The notes: generated by a model from the sequence alone, not told the origin. A stretch of DNA of 33,039 bases from Hungatella sp. (GCA_022796015.1 JAAWHU010000039.1:1-33039), one strand, 5' to 3'; positions 22,115-31,164 are shown, counted from the stretch's first letter. Numbers and translations: made by a program.

Positions 22115-23566
22115 ATGGTAACAAATGACGCAACTATACTGAAGATGAAGCACGATGTACTGTGTGAGGTAGCAAAACTGGCATGGGCAGGAGAGCTTGA
22201 GGAAAAGAGGGAGGAGCTTCCTTACAAGATGATTCCGGGCCCCCAGGCCCAGTTCCGCTGCTGTATCTACAAGGAGCGGGAGATTATCAAACAGAGAGTC
22301 CGTCTGGCAGAGGGCCAGTGCCCGGTGGGAAAAGATTCCCTCAATGTGGTTCAGGTTATCAATGCTGCATGCGAGGAGTGTCCCATTGCCTCCTATGTAG
22401 TAACAGACAACTGCCGCAAGTGTATGGGCAAGGCCTGTCAGAATTCCTGTAATTTCGGGGCTATCTCCATGGATGATACCAGAGCCCACATCGATCCCAA
22501 CAAATGTAAGGAGTGCGGCAAATGCGCCCAGGCGTGTCCCTACAGCGCCATTGCCCACTTGGAGCGTCCATGTAAGAAGGTATGCCCTGTGGATGCCATC
22601 ACTTATGACGAGAATGGCATCTGTGTTATAGACGAGAAAAAATGTATTCAGTGCGGAGCATGCATTCACAGCTGTCCATTCGGGGCCATCGGCACCAAGA
22701 CCTTTATGGTGGATGTAATCCGCCTGATCAATGCAGGCAAGAGGGTAGTCGCTATGGTGGCGCCTGCCACAGAAGGCCAGTTCGGGCCGGAGATCACCAT
22801 GGCCAGCTGGAAGACAGCCCTGAAAAAGATAGGTTTTGCCGATATGGTGGAAGTGGGGCTTGGAGGCGATATGACCGCCGCGGCCGAGGCGGAAGAATGG
22901 GCAGAGGCTTACAAGGAGGGCAAGAAGATGACCACATCCTGCTGTCCTGCCTTTGTCAATATGATCAAGCAGCATTTCCCCATGCTTCTTGACAACATGT
23001 CCACCACGGTGTCTCCCATGTGTGCCGTATCCAGGCTCTTAAAGGGACAGGATCCCGAGACGACTACCGTATTCATCGGCCCCTGCATCGCGAAAAAGAG
23101 CGAGACCCTGGACTTAAATATTCAGGACAATGCAGACTACGCCATGACATTCGGCGAAATCCGCGCTATGATGAGAGCCAAGGGCGTGGAGCTAGAGCCG
23201 GAGGAGAATACTTATCAGGAGAGCTCCGTATTCGGCAAACGCTTCGGCAACGGCGGCGGCGTGACGGCGGCTGTGGTTCAGTGCTTTGAGGAGATGGGTG
23301 AGGATATTAAGCCTGAGGTAATGAAGTGCAACGGAGCCGCAGAGTGTAAGAAAGCCCTGCTTCTTTTGAAGGTAGGAAAGCTGCCTGCTGATTTTGTGGA
23401 AGGCATGGCATGTGTCGGAGGCTGCGTAGGCGGGCCCAGCAAGCATAAGACTGAGGTAGAAGCCAAAAAGGCCAGAGATATTCTCATTGGATCCGCCGAT
23501 AAGCGCAATGTCCATGAGAATCTGAAAAAAGTCGGAGCCGATAAAGTACATATGCACCGGCAGTAA
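22115..23566 (+). CDS. [FeFe] hydrogenase, group B type, with ferredoxin domains
   Basis: A 483-aa iron-only hydrogenase. The N-terminal part to about residue 190 carries several cysteine clusters, including CKECGKCAQACP and CIQCGACIHSCP for two 4Fe-4S centres, and CRKCMGKACQNSC. The H-cluster domain has L1 TTSCCPAF (Cys276, Cys277), L2 IGPCIAKKSE (Cys324) and L3 MACVGGCVGGP (Cys433, Cys437). The L3 form GGCVGGP, rather than GGCINGGG, and PAF in place of PGW are typical of group B enzymes. It has no NADH-linked partner beside it, so ferredoxin is the likely electron donor. Last in the operon and possibly the target of the upstream sensor-phosphatase pair. GGAGGATG precedes the ATG. Confidence 0.92.
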   Translation: MVTNDATILKMKHDVLCEVAKLAWAGELEEKREELPYKMIPGPQAQFRCCIYKEREIIKQRVRLAEGQCPVGKDSLNVVQVINAACEECPIASYVVTDNCRKCMGKACQNSCNFGAISMDDTRAHIDPNKCKECGKCAQACPYSAIAHLERPCKKVCPVDAITYDENGICVIDEKKCIQCGACIHSCPFGAIGTKTFMVDVIRLINAGKRVVAMVAPATEGQFGPEITMASWKTALKKIGFADMVEVGLGGDMTAAAEAEEWAEAYKEGKKMTTSCCPAFVNMIKQHFPMLLDNMSTTVSPMCAVSRLLKGQDPETTTVFIGPCIAKKSETLDLNIQDNADYAMTFGEIRAMMRAKGVELEPEENTYQESSVFGKRFGNGGGVTAAVVQCFEEMGEDIKPEVMKCNGAAECKKALLLLKVGKLPADFVEGMACVGGCVGGPSKHKTEVEAKKARDILIGSADKRNVHENLKKVGADKVHMHRQ

Positions 23567-23573
23567 AGTGTGC

Positions 23574-23608
23574 AAAAAGTCCCTTCTGGATGGGAGGGGC
23601 TTTTTCTT
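23574..23608 (+). terminator. Terminator of the hydrogenase operon
   Basis: About 13 bp of stem (AAAAAGTCCC with GGGGCTTTTT plus inner pairs) around a 5-nt loop, ending in TTTTT at 23601-23605. Confidence 0.85.
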
Positions 23609-23683
23609 GTAGAGAGAGTGTTACTGTCCACAGGGCACCTGGGAACGGTAACGAGAGAGCAGCAAAGGAGCCGTAGGAGAACG

Positions 23684-24358
23684 ATGCTGGTTGCAAAGGG
23701 TATTTATAAGTGTTATCATAGAAAAGAAGTCCTAAAGGGCATAGACCTGACGGTAAAGCCGGGGGAGTGCGTAGGGATTATTGGGAGTAATGGCTGTGGG
23801 AAGACCACATTGCTGTCTATCCTTGCGGGAACTCTCAAGGCTGACCGGGGGCAGGTCATGGCTGCCGGGAATGAAGCCGGGAACAATCCAAAACTCTATG
23901 GCACGGCAGTGGCCTATGTGCCTCAGGAGAATCCTCTCATTGAAGAACTGACAGTAAGAGACAATCTGCTTCTGTGGTATAAAGGAAGCAGGAAGGCTAT
24001 GGAACAAGATCTGAGGGAAGGCGCAGCGGCAGTTCTGGGCATAGGGCCCATGCTGGGCCGCACCGTAGATCAGCTGTCAGGAGGGATGAAAAAGCGTCTC
24101 AGCATTGCATGTGCCCTGTCGAATCATGGACCGGTTTTGATCCTGGATGAGCCGGGCGCTGCCCTGGATATGGAATGCAAGGCGGATATCCGCTGCTATC
24201 TCAGAGAATACATGGCAAAGGGAGGGGCTGTGGTGCTTACTTCCCATGAGACAGCAGAACTGTCCGTGTGCACTAGAATGTGTGTCTTAAAGGATGGAAG
24301 GCTGGAGGATGTTGAGACCGGATTGTCAGAGGAGCAGCTTATAGGATACTTTAAGTAG
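23684..24358 (+). CDS. ABC transporter ATP-binding protein of membrane cassette
   Basis: Nucleotide-binding subunit of 224 aa. The ATG at 23684 follows GTAGGAG by 5 nt; the frame is open further upstream but that part overlaps the preceding terminator and is not protein-like. Walker A GSNGCGKTT (residues 34-42), Q-loop VPQENPL, signature LSGGMKKR, Walker B VLILDEP, H-loop TSHE. The closest look is to CcmA-type ATPases that pair with ABC-2 permeases. Two such permeases lie downstream in the same run of genes, separated by a zinc-ribbon protein. The likely role is export or membrane handling of an unknown substrate. Confidence 0.9.
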   Translation: MLVAKGIYKCYHRKEVLKGIDLTVKPGECVGIIGSNGCGKTTLLSILAGTLKADRGQVMAAGNEAGNNPKLYGTAVAYVPQENPLIEELTVRDNLLLWYKGSRKAMEQDLREGAAAVLGIGPMLGRTVDQLSGGMKKRLSIACALSNHGPVLILDEPGAALDMECKADIRCYLREYMAKGGAVVLTSHETAELSVCTRMCVLKDGRLEDVETGLSEEQLIGYFK

Positions 24359-24384
24359 CAGAGGAAAAGAGGAGGAGACAGATT

Positions 24385-26256
24385 ATGAAATGCAGCGTAT
24401 GTGGAGCAGAACTTACAGGCAGTGAGACCATCTGCCCAGGGTGCGGAAGTCCGGTGGAGAATCCATCAGAGAATGTGACAGAAGCCTCAGAGGCTGTCGC
24501 AGAGGAGATGGCCTCTGTTCAGGAAGCTGACAAGGCAGAGGAATCCATATCCAATAAGGTCCAGGGGCTGGTAGATGCCGTTCGGGATATATCGGCTCAG
24601 ACGGGAGAGGCTTCAGGAGCCTTTGAGGCACAGCCCCAGGCCGAGAAGCCTAAGAAGAAGACCGGCATTATAATCGGGGTGGCAGCTGCAGCTGTCGTAG
24701 CCGTGGGAGCTCTCGCCTTTGGCCTTATGTCCCGGGAAGATCCCAAAGAGGTGGTCATTGCCGCATTTGAGAATATATATACCGATGATCAGGTAAAGCC
24801 AATGGAAGAGCTCTTCGGCATATCCCAGTTTGTGGAGAACGGAAAGACCGCAGACGTAGAGAGCTCTGTGACCGTAGTTCTTGACGACTGCTCCGACCCT
24901 TCTGTCAATGAATTTGCGGGAAGCGGAATCCGCGTAGTGGGGAGGGACGACAAGACCAATAAACGAAGCTTTGCCAATGTAGGCGTCATCTACAAGGATA
25001 TGGATCTGGCCAATTTGAATATGTATTATGGGGATCAGGTTCTCATGATGTCAATTCCTGAGCTTTCCTCCAAGGTTTTCACTCTCAACCTGGGGGATGG
25101 ACTGGAAGACAGGATACAGGAATCCCCGATTCTTGGGCCGATTCTGGCATCCTCCCAAGTGGATGTGGATGGGTTGTTCGACTACATCGAGGAGGCCAGG
25201 GATCAGATCGAGTCAGGCCAGACTGCGGCTCTGGATCTGGATGGGCTGTGGACCCGATACAAAGAGGGAACCCAGGCCCAGGAGAAGTTCAAAGAGGCTT
25301 TGGTGGTGGAAAAAGGGGAAAAGGGGACTTTTACCTTAGATGGCCAGGAAGTAAGCTGCAAAGGTTATGAGGTTGTGGTAAGCAAGGATTCCATGATGGA
25401 ATTTCTGAGGACTACCATAGATTTCTTCCTCAATGATGAAGAGCTGAAGGATCAGTATTTAAAACAGCTGGAACAGAGCGTGAGGCTGACAGAGCTTATG
25501 GGCGGAGGAAGCGCCGGCCTGTCTGCAGATCAGATGTATTTGGACAGCATGGAGGATGTGACCGAGGCGGTAAATCAGATGATCGATTTCCTTGACAAAA
25601 GCCTGACAGATGTGAATATGACTGTTCATGTGGATAAAAAAGGCCGTCTTGCCTCTGTAAAGGGGGCAACCACATTGAATGTGGAAGAGGAGGGAAAGAC
25701 AGAGATCCTTCAGGTGGACTTTGACTTTAAGCTTCAGGGAGGCTCCTACCTCACTCAGAATATGACAGCAGAGATTACCATGGAAAATAATGGGGAGCAT
25801 CTCACCTGTTCCATGGTAAAGCAGGGCGCCTATGATGGGAAACAGCTTACCGGGGATCTTGGTTTTAACATAGGTCTTGATGGAAAAGACGGCTTTGACG
25901 CAGGCATAACACTTACAGGCAGCTACAACTCTGATGGCGGCGACTACCATGGCGGCATGACCATTACGGCGGACAATTCTATGGTTGTGGATTTCTCCAT
26001 GAGCGGAGTAGTGGACCAGCTGGAGAAGGGGACTTCCTTCCATATGGACATCGATGAGCTGAAAGTTACGGTTATGGATGCTATGGTTCGTCTGACCATG
26101 AGCGGTGAGTATTCGTATGCTCCCTTAAAGGAGGCAGTGACTGCCCTGGAGGGGGAAAACTTTGACATTCTGGCAGCAGACGAGAATCAGTGGCAGAGCC
26201 TGTTTATGGAGGTTTATATGGGCGCAATGCAGCTTATGAGTCAGCTGTCTATGTAA
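24385..26256 (+). CDS. Zinc-ribbon, single-span membrane protein with large ectodomain
   Basis: A 623-aa protein of unknown function. The N-terminal zinc ribbon has CSVC (Cys3, Cys6) and CPGC (Cys17, Cys20). An acidic linker follows to about residue 88, then a KPKKK stop and one membrane span (about 94-115: GIIIGVAAAAVVAVGALAFG). The remaining ~500 residues should lie outside: a mixed first part (to ~390), then a beta-rich, Gly/Asp-rich part with repeated strand patterns (NVEEEGKTEILQVDFDFKL, GDLGFNIGLDGKDGFDAGI). Zinc-ribbon/one-span/ectodomain proteins occur in Firmicutes envelope systems. Placed between an ABC ATPase and two permeases, it may be an accessory or sensor of that exporter. Confidence 0.85.
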   Translation: MKCSVCGAELTGSETICPGCGSPVENPSENVTEASEAVAEEMASVQEADKAEESISNKVQGLVDAVRDISAQTGEASGAFEAQPQAEKPKKKTGIIIGVAAAAVVAVGALAFGLMSREDPKEVVIAAFENIYTDDQVKPMEELFGISQFVENGKTADVESSVTVVLDDCSDPSVNEFAGSGIRVVGRDDKTNKRSFANVGVIYKDMDLANLNMYYGDQVLMMSIPELSSKVFTLNLGDGLEDRIQESPILGPILASSQVDVDGLFDYIEEARDQIESGQTAALDLDGLWTRYKEGTQAQEKFKEALVVEKGEKGTFTLDGQEVSCKGYEVVVSKDSMMEFLRTTIDFFLNDEELKDQYLKQLEQSVRLTELMGGGSAGLSADQMYLDSMEDVTEAVNQMIDFLDKSLTDVNMTVHVDKKGRLASVKGATTLNVEEEGKTEILQVDFDFKLQGGSYLTQNMTAEITMENNGEHLTCSMVKQGAYDGKQLTGDLGFNIGLDGKDGFDAGITLTGSYNSDGGDYHGGMTITADNSMVVDFSMSGVVDQLEKGTSFHMDIDELKVTVMDAMVRLTMSGEYSYAPLKEAVTALEGENFDILAADENQWQSLFMEVYMGAMQLMSQLSM

Positions 26257-26291
26257 CATGATGATTGTTAAAAAAGAAATGGGACAAGAAT

Positions 26292-27479
26292 ATGTGGATG
26301 CATCTGGTTTATCTGAAACTGGAATTAAAGAGGGCGTGTAAGCGCCTCCCGCATCTCTATGCAGGGGCAATCATACTGCTGGCAATGGCAGGGGTGATTG
26401 CCCTTCTGTCCAGCCGGATGCTGTATGATGGCCAGGTAGTGGGCAGGGTGGCAGTAGGAGTGTCTGTGCCTAAGGAGGATACACTGGCCAGGCAGGTGGT
26501 CAAGATGATCAGCTCCTTAGAAAGTGTGGGAAGTGTCTGTGATTTTAAATATATGGACCGGGCGTCCTGTATGGAGGAGCTTCAAAAGGGGAATCTCTAC
26601 GGGGTGCTGGATGTGCCGGAGGGTTTTGTTCAGGACATTATGAATGGCACTAATACTCCGGTTTCCGTGTGGTTCGGCCCTCACGCGGGGGTGGAGGGAC
26701 GTCTGTTTCAGGAGCTGACAGATGCGGGAGCCCTTACTCTTAGCGCCAGTCAGGCCGGAATCTATGCCGGTAATGAGCTGTATCAGATTCTGGGGTTTTC
26801 TGAGGATGTGGGACAGATGGAATGGGATTTGAATAAGAGATATATGGATTACAGCCTCCAAAGAACCGGGTATTTTCGACATCTCAAGGTTCAGGCAACA
26901 GGTGATATAAGCCCTATGGAATTCTATGGGATCAGTGCCTATGTGCTGTTTTTGTTTCTCACGGCAATCCCGGTTTCCAGCTATCTTATGCCATCAGGGA
27001 AGGCGATGAGGCAGAAGCTGGCTCTTGCCGGAATCGGCGGCGGTTACCGTGCGGCAGTGAAGATTGCAGGTATGGGGTTACTCATGGCGGCAGCGACGCT
27101 TCCTCTGGGTTTGGCTGCAGTTTTGGGAAGGATGGTGAAGGGCAGCCTGATTCTGGTTGTGGTTTGGCTTCTTTCCTGTTCTGCGGCAGCTGGGATGGTA
27201 GTGTTTTTGTATCAGCTGGCAGGAACCTTTTTGGGAGGGATGATGCTTCTATTTTTTACGGTCACAGGCCAGCATTTTCTGGCAGGCGGCTTTCTGCCCT
27301 TCGTATTTTTGCCGAAGACCATACAGAAGGCAGCCCCCTATTTTCCTTCCTCTATTCTTATGGACAGCTTGAAAATGGCAGTATCCATGGAATGGAATTG
27401 GCATAAACTGGCAGCATGCGCAGGCCTTTTGGGAGCCACATGGCTTCTTTGTACAGCGGCGGAGGTGAGAAGGCGATGA
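26292..27479 (+). CDS. ABC-2 type permease protein (first of pair)
   Basis: A membrane protein of 395 aa from the ATG at 26292. A TTG start at 26265 would add nine residues but has no ribosome site; the exact start is uncertain. The build is that of ABC2_membrane_3 permeases: one N-terminal span (about LYAGAIILLAMAGVIALLSS), a ~170-residue external domain (starting VGVSVPKEDTLARQ, with CMEELQKGNLYGVLDVPEGF), then five or so spans. YGVLDVPEGFVQDI is the recurrent motif of this group. Its stop overlaps the next permease start as ATGA, so the two form a heterodimer candidate driven by the ATPase at 23684. Confidence 0.87.
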   Translation: MWMHLVYLKLELKRACKRLPHLYAGAIILLAMAGVIALLSSRMLYDGQVVGRVAVGVSVPKEDTLARQVVKMISSLESVGSVCDFKYMDRASCMEELQKGNLYGVLDVPEGFVQDIMNGTNTPVSVWFGPHAGVEGRLFQELTDAGALTLSASQAGIYAGNELYQILGFSEDVGQMEWDLNKRYMDYSLQRTGYFRHLKVQATGDISPMEFYGISAYVLFLFLTAIPVSSYLMPSGKAMRQKLALAGIGGGYRAAVKIAGMGLLMAAATLPLGLAAVLGRMVKGSLILVVVWLLSCSAAAGMVVFLYQLAGTFLGGMMLLFFTVTGQHFLAGGFLPFVFLPKTIQKAAPYFPSSILMDSLKMAVSMEWNWHKLAACAGLLGATWLLCTAAEVRRR

Positions 27480-28576
27480 AGAATGTGATTACCTGGTTTT
27501 TTCTCTCTTGTAAACGTTATCTGAGAAGGCCCTCCTTTCTTCTGATTCTTCTGATTCTTCCAGGAGCTACTTTCTGTATACACAGACTGGAAAAAAAGGA
27601 GGGCCAGGAGGTGAGAATTGCGGTATATGCAGAATCCGAGGAGGAAGGCAAAGGAGAGGATGAGGGGACCGTTCCCTTAGAAAAGGAGCTGGCAGGAGTT
27701 CTTGTCCGGGGAGAGAGTGCGGAAGGCAAAGGGCTTTTTCAATTTTACCAATGTGACAGTGAAGAGCAGGTAAAGGCCCAGGTGGCTTCCAGACAGGCGG
27801 AATGCGGGTATGTGATCTCTAAAGATTTGCGGCGCAAGCTGGACGAGAAAGATGCCAAAAGGTGTATTCGCGTTTATTCTGCCCCATCAACCGTTCTGGC
27901 AAAGCTCTCCACAGAGGTGGTCTTTGCATCTCTGATGAAGCTTTACGACCGAGAGATCTTTTTAAACTATCTTATGGAGTCAGAGCTTGTGGGGACAAGG
28001 GGAGAAGAGGCAAAGGAGCTGGCAGGAAATCTGTATGACAAATGGATGGGAAACGGCAGTACCTTTCGATTCGATTATCATTATCTGAGTCAGGACGGGG
28101 AAAAAAGAGAAGAGGATTCCATGTCTGCCCCAGTGTTTCCTGTAAGAGGGATGGTGGCAGTCTACCTTTTTCTGACAGGCCTTTACAGTGCCGTAATGCT
28201 GGGAAATGATGAGAGGAAGGGGCTGTTTCTGCCTCTCCTGCCAGGAAATCGCCTGGTATGCCGTCTGGCGGTTCTGGGAGCTCCCGTATTTCTTGCTGCG
28301 CTGTCAGCCATAGGCGCTCTTGGAACAGGGGGATGCTTTGGAACCATCAGCCGGGAGATCCTTCTCATGGGAGAGTATGTACTGGCTGTGTGCATGTTCT
28401 CCTATGGCATAAAGACGGTCTGCCGGGTTCCTCAGGTGGTTTGCTGTCTGATTCCGCTGTTTTTGGTGGGAAGCCTGGTGTTTACTCCGGTTTTTGTGGA
28501 TATCAGGCAGTTTTTTCCGGCCTGGGGGTGGATGGAGAAGCTGTTTTTACCAGCCTATTATCTGAGAAGGTTTTGA
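27476..28576 (+). CDS. ABC-2 type permease protein (second of pair)
   Basis: A 366-aa membrane protein. The ATG at 27476 overlaps the preceding stop and follows GGAGGTGAG; a start 60 nt earlier lies inside the previous gene and is unlikely. It has the same plan as its neighbour: N-terminal span (FLLILLILPGATFCI), long external domain (about 45-215, with QAECGYVISKDLRRKL matching the partner's motif), then about five spans. The sequences are clearly diverged. The end overlaps the converging hemerythrin gene by 19 nt, leaving no room for a separate terminator. Confidence 0.88.
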   Translation: MKNVITWFFLSCKRYLRRPSFLLILLILPGATFCIHRLEKKEGQEVRIAVYAESEEEGKGEDEGTVPLEKELAGVLVRGESAEGKGLFQFYQCDSEEQVKAQVASRQAECGYVISKDLRRKLDEKDAKRCIRVYSAPSTVLAKLSTEVVFASLMKLYDREIFLNYLMESELVGTRGEEAKELAGNLYDKWMGNGSTFRFDYHYLSQDGEKREEDSMSAPVFPVRGMVAVYLFLTGLYSAVMLGNDERKGLFLPLLPGNRLVCRLAVLGAPVFLAALSAIGALGTGGCFGTISREILLMGEYVLAVCMFSYGIKTVCRVPQVVCCLIPLFLVGSLVFTPVFVDIRQFFPAWGWMEKLFLPAYYLRRF

Positions 28577-29472
28577 GGGTCACGGTGATGTCCCTTGGTC
28601 TTCCATGTCCGGAAGCAGAATATAAAATATCCATGCCGCGTTCCAAACAGAAGACTGCAGGGATAGCCCTTCATAAAGTCGGAACGGAATTCATCTCTGG
28701 ACAACAGATCATTGCTGCCAGGTTCATAGATGGTTTCGGAGCGGAAAACTCTGCTCATATGAAGAAAAAGCATTTCAAAGATCTGTTGGGCCGCTATATC
28801 TATGATGTAGTCCTTCTTTAGAAGAGGAGCCTCCAGGATTTGTCCTATGCTGTGAAAGACAAGAGGTTCCTCAATGCCAAGAAGAAGCCGTACTTTTCCA
28901 TGATTGTCAATATCATAAACCATCCGGCTGTAAAATCCTTTCCCGATATTCTGACCTTTGTAATTGGCATTATCAAGTTTTGCTTCCACCTGAAACACGT
29001 CCTGTAGGGTGTGATCCACAATTTTGGCGATGGTGGAGATCCTTGGTGAAAACTCACAAGGCTTTCTGACGCCGACCTTTCCTACAATAGCCTGATCCTC
29101 CATCATAATATGGCCGGTGAGCCAGCCCAGGACAACGCCAAGAAAGCGCTCCATGGAGGCGGAGGAATAGTTCGACATCCTCAGCTCCTGTCTGAGAGAG
29201 ATCAAGGTTTTATCCCGAAAGTTATCGTGTATCTTCTTATGCTTTCCATATCCCTTGTATTGGATGGAGCGCATAAATGCCTCCTCCTCTGAAAAATGCT
29301 TCATGGTATATCCTTCCAGATACTTTATGCCTTCTTCACAGGCATGCCAGGAAGACCGGGTATCCTTCATATGTTCCATGAGCCTGCCTACAATCCGAAA
29401 AAGATTGGCATGGGCTGTATCAATGATGTCTACGCCAATATTATATTGCTCATTCCACTCTACTTTTTCCAT
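28558..29472 (-). CDS. Hemerythrin-domain protein with CheX-like C-terminal domain
   Basis: A 304-aa protein. Residues 1-~135 form a bacteriohemerythrin, which binds O2 (or NO) through a di-iron site: WNEQYNIGVDIIDTAH (His21), KHFSEEE (His59, Glu63) and GKHKKIH (His78, His82). Residues ~145-285 look like the CheX/CheC phosphatase fold (FSPRISTIAKIVDHTLQDVF; KVRLLLGIEEPLVFHSIGQIL; IDIAAQQIFEMLFLHM), but the catalytic E-x-x-N element is not clear. That assignment is from pattern and is weak. In a strict anaerobe this would act as an oxygen scavenger or a sensor tied to motility signalling. GGGAGG precedes the ATG. Confidence 0.85.
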   Translation of the reverse strand: MEKVEWNEQYNIGVDIIDTAHANLFRIVGRLMEHMKDTRSSWHACEEGIKYLEGYTMKHFSEEEAFMRSIQYKGYGKHKKIHDNFRDKTLISLRQELRMSNYSSASMERFLGVVLGWLTGHIMMEDQAIVGKVGVRKPCEFSPRISTIAKIVDHTLQDVFQVEAKLDNANYKGQNIGKGFYSRMVYDIDNHGKVRLLLGIEEPLVFHSIGQILEAPLLKKDYIIDIAAQQIFEMLFLHMSRVFRSETIYEPGSNDLLSRDEFRSDFMKGYPCSLLFGTRHGYFIFCFRTWKTKGHHRDPQNLLR

Positions 29473-29484
29473 GAATTATCGTTT

Positions 29485-29534
29485 CCTCCCATATCTGCTA
29501 AGTGATATTACTGTATCATATGCAGGATGGGAGG
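29485..29534. repeat. Inverted repeat over the hemerythrin promoter and ribosome site
   Basis: CCTCCCAT-AT-CTGC (29485-29498) is inversely repeated as GCAGGATGGGAGG (29522-29534). On the minus strand one arm is the GGGAGG ribosome site of the hemerythrin gene. A promoter-like TGGACA-18 nt-TATGAT overlaps the other arm. It could be an operator, or a switch hairpin if transcription starts further upstream. Confidence 0.35.
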
Positions 29535-29568
29535 AATTTGTCCATGGCGGGTGTGGGTATGTCCTTTT

Positions 29569-31164
29569 TTAGGGCGAAAAAGCATCTGACAGCTTCACGA
29601 TGATGATATCTCCCTTGACCGTTATGCTTCCCTCACGGGGCCAGTCAGGATCTCCCGTGACAGAGGAGGCCAGTTCTCTGTAAAGCTCCTGATCACCTTG
29701 ATTTAAGGTGGTAATCTTAAGTCCCATGGTATTAAACCAGTGTCCGACTCGGCCGGATATACCGCCGGGAGTATGAGCCTCTGCTTCAAAAAAGGACAGG
29801 CCTATGAGTTCTCCTCTGGCGGCAGTGTCCGTAAGGCCGGCGCTTCTGCCTCCGACAAAGGCTACCCGGTATTCCAAAATATCCTTGTCTCCTGCCGCAT
29901 GGCAGATATCGGAGTAAAGTCTGTTGGCAGTAAGAACATCACTGCGGTAGGCCTCCCAGCTGGTCTCGTACAGCTGAGTCATGGAGCGCCCGTTCTTTAT
30001 AACTCCTAGGACGCAGAATAGAATGAGGACGGCAGATAAGAGCTTGGACGGCAGGTTCCCTAGGGGTGTTTTTTTCAGGGAAGCCTGATCCCATGTAGTC
30101 AGGAAGGCCATGAAAAAAGCCGATGTAAGGGGATAGACCAGCTGCGTGCGCAGAGGAAGCACCCAGCCTGTAACTAGTATGAGGAAAAAGGGAGAGAGGA
30201 TAAAGAGCCCCAGCCCTACAAGGTACCAGATATAATCAAGAACTCCCCGGCGTTTCTTCCAGCCGTGAACCATTGCCAGAATCGAGGAGAGGGCCGCGGC
30301 AGGAGCATAGGCTTTTCTGAAAAAGATATTTTCCCCTTTCAGAACCGATTTTATTCCTTCTCTTACATAGAAGATACAGACAGACACATCGTCTTTTCCC
30401 CAGTGGAACTGATTTTCTATATAAATTGAATCTGAGGCTGCAAATTTTTTGGCCAGGGATGCGGCTGACAGATAAAGGAGGCAGCCGGCAGCAAATACAA
30501 CAACATGTTTTAACCCGTAGCCCAGGGTGTTTTTTGAGTTTCCGCTTATGTAGCAGAGAAGAAAGGAGATCAGAACAAGGCTGATATATAGAGGCACCAT
30601 GGACTGATAAGTACCAAAAGCCCAGACCATGGAGAGGAGTCCGGGAATCAGCCAGAATAATTCTTCATGATATACATACCGTCCCACACAGAAGGCGGCA
30701 GACACGGAGAGCAGGATGGCGAAGGACAATTCAAAGGCCTGAACAATGAAAAGGAACTGCTCTGCAAACAGCGGGCTGGTGACAAACAATGCAGGAAGTA
30801 AATAAAGAAAGGTGCAAAAAGTCTTGGAATGTCCGCACCAATGGAAGCAGCAGAAGGACAAAAAATAACCGGACGTCCACATCATAAGGGCAGCCATGAC
30901 AGCCGACCAAAAAGGAACCAGGCGCCCCGGTCCCAACAGCCGGCTGGTGAGAGTCATTCCGAATCTGGATGAGGTGATCCATGTCTTTTGCATTAATGCA
31001 GGTTGGATAATCATGAGTTCGCTGTCCAGGAAAATATTGTCATGCACCATCCTTGTGCCATAGGCCAGAACTATGAGAATCCCAAGGATCCAGGGCAGAT
31101 ATCTGCGGCCTTCCCGAAACTGCTGCCACTCCCCCAAGAGCTGTTTTATGTGGGCTTGGAACAT
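29569..31164 (-). CDS. Polytopic membrane protein, GtrII-like glucosyltransferase family
   Basis: A 531-aa protein with about ten to twelve membrane spans over residues 25-400 and a soluble C-terminal tail (~110 residues). The N-terminal part has a short acidic motif after the first span (MVHDNIFLDSELMI), as in lipid-linked-sugar-dependent GT-C transferases and the GtrII/DUF6056-type proteins. Such enzymes add a glucose or similar sugar to surface polysaccharide outside the membrane. The family call is from topology and pattern only. It lies alone between the hemerythrin and HydA genes; a GGAGGAATC ribosome site supports the start. Confidence 0.72.
   Translation of the reverse strand: MFQAHIKQLLGEWQQFREGRRYLPWILGILIVLAYGTRMVHDNIFLDSELMIIQPALMQKTWITSSRFGMTLTSRLLGPGRLVPFWSAVMAALMMWTSGYFLSFCCFHWCGHSKTFCTFLYLLPALFVTSPLFAEQFLFIVQAFELSFAILLSVSAAFCVGRYVYHEELFWLIPGLLSMVWAFGTYQSMVPLYISLVLISFLLCYISGNSKNTLGYGLKHVVVFAAGCLLYLSAASLAKKFAASDSIYIENQFHWGKDDVSVCIFYVREGIKSVLKGENIFFRKAYAPAAALSSILAMVHGWKKRRGVLDYIWYLVGLGLFILSPFFLILVTGWVLPLRTQLVYPLTSAFFMAFLTTWDQASLKKTPLGNLPSKLLSAVLILFCVLGVIKNGRSMTQLYETSWEAYRSDVLTANRLYSDICHAAGDKDILEYRVAFVGGRSAGLTDTAARGELIGLSFFEAEAHTPGGISGRVGHWFNTMGLKITTLNQGDQELYRELASSVTGDPDWPREGSITVKGDIIIVKLSDAFSP

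Noticed and set aside
21641-22975. Long (444-codon) minus-strand open frame opposite the phosphatase and group-B hydrogenase
   Set aside because: It is fully antisense to two strongly supported genes, and its His/Cys-rich protein is what cysteine-rich genes give on the opposite strand.
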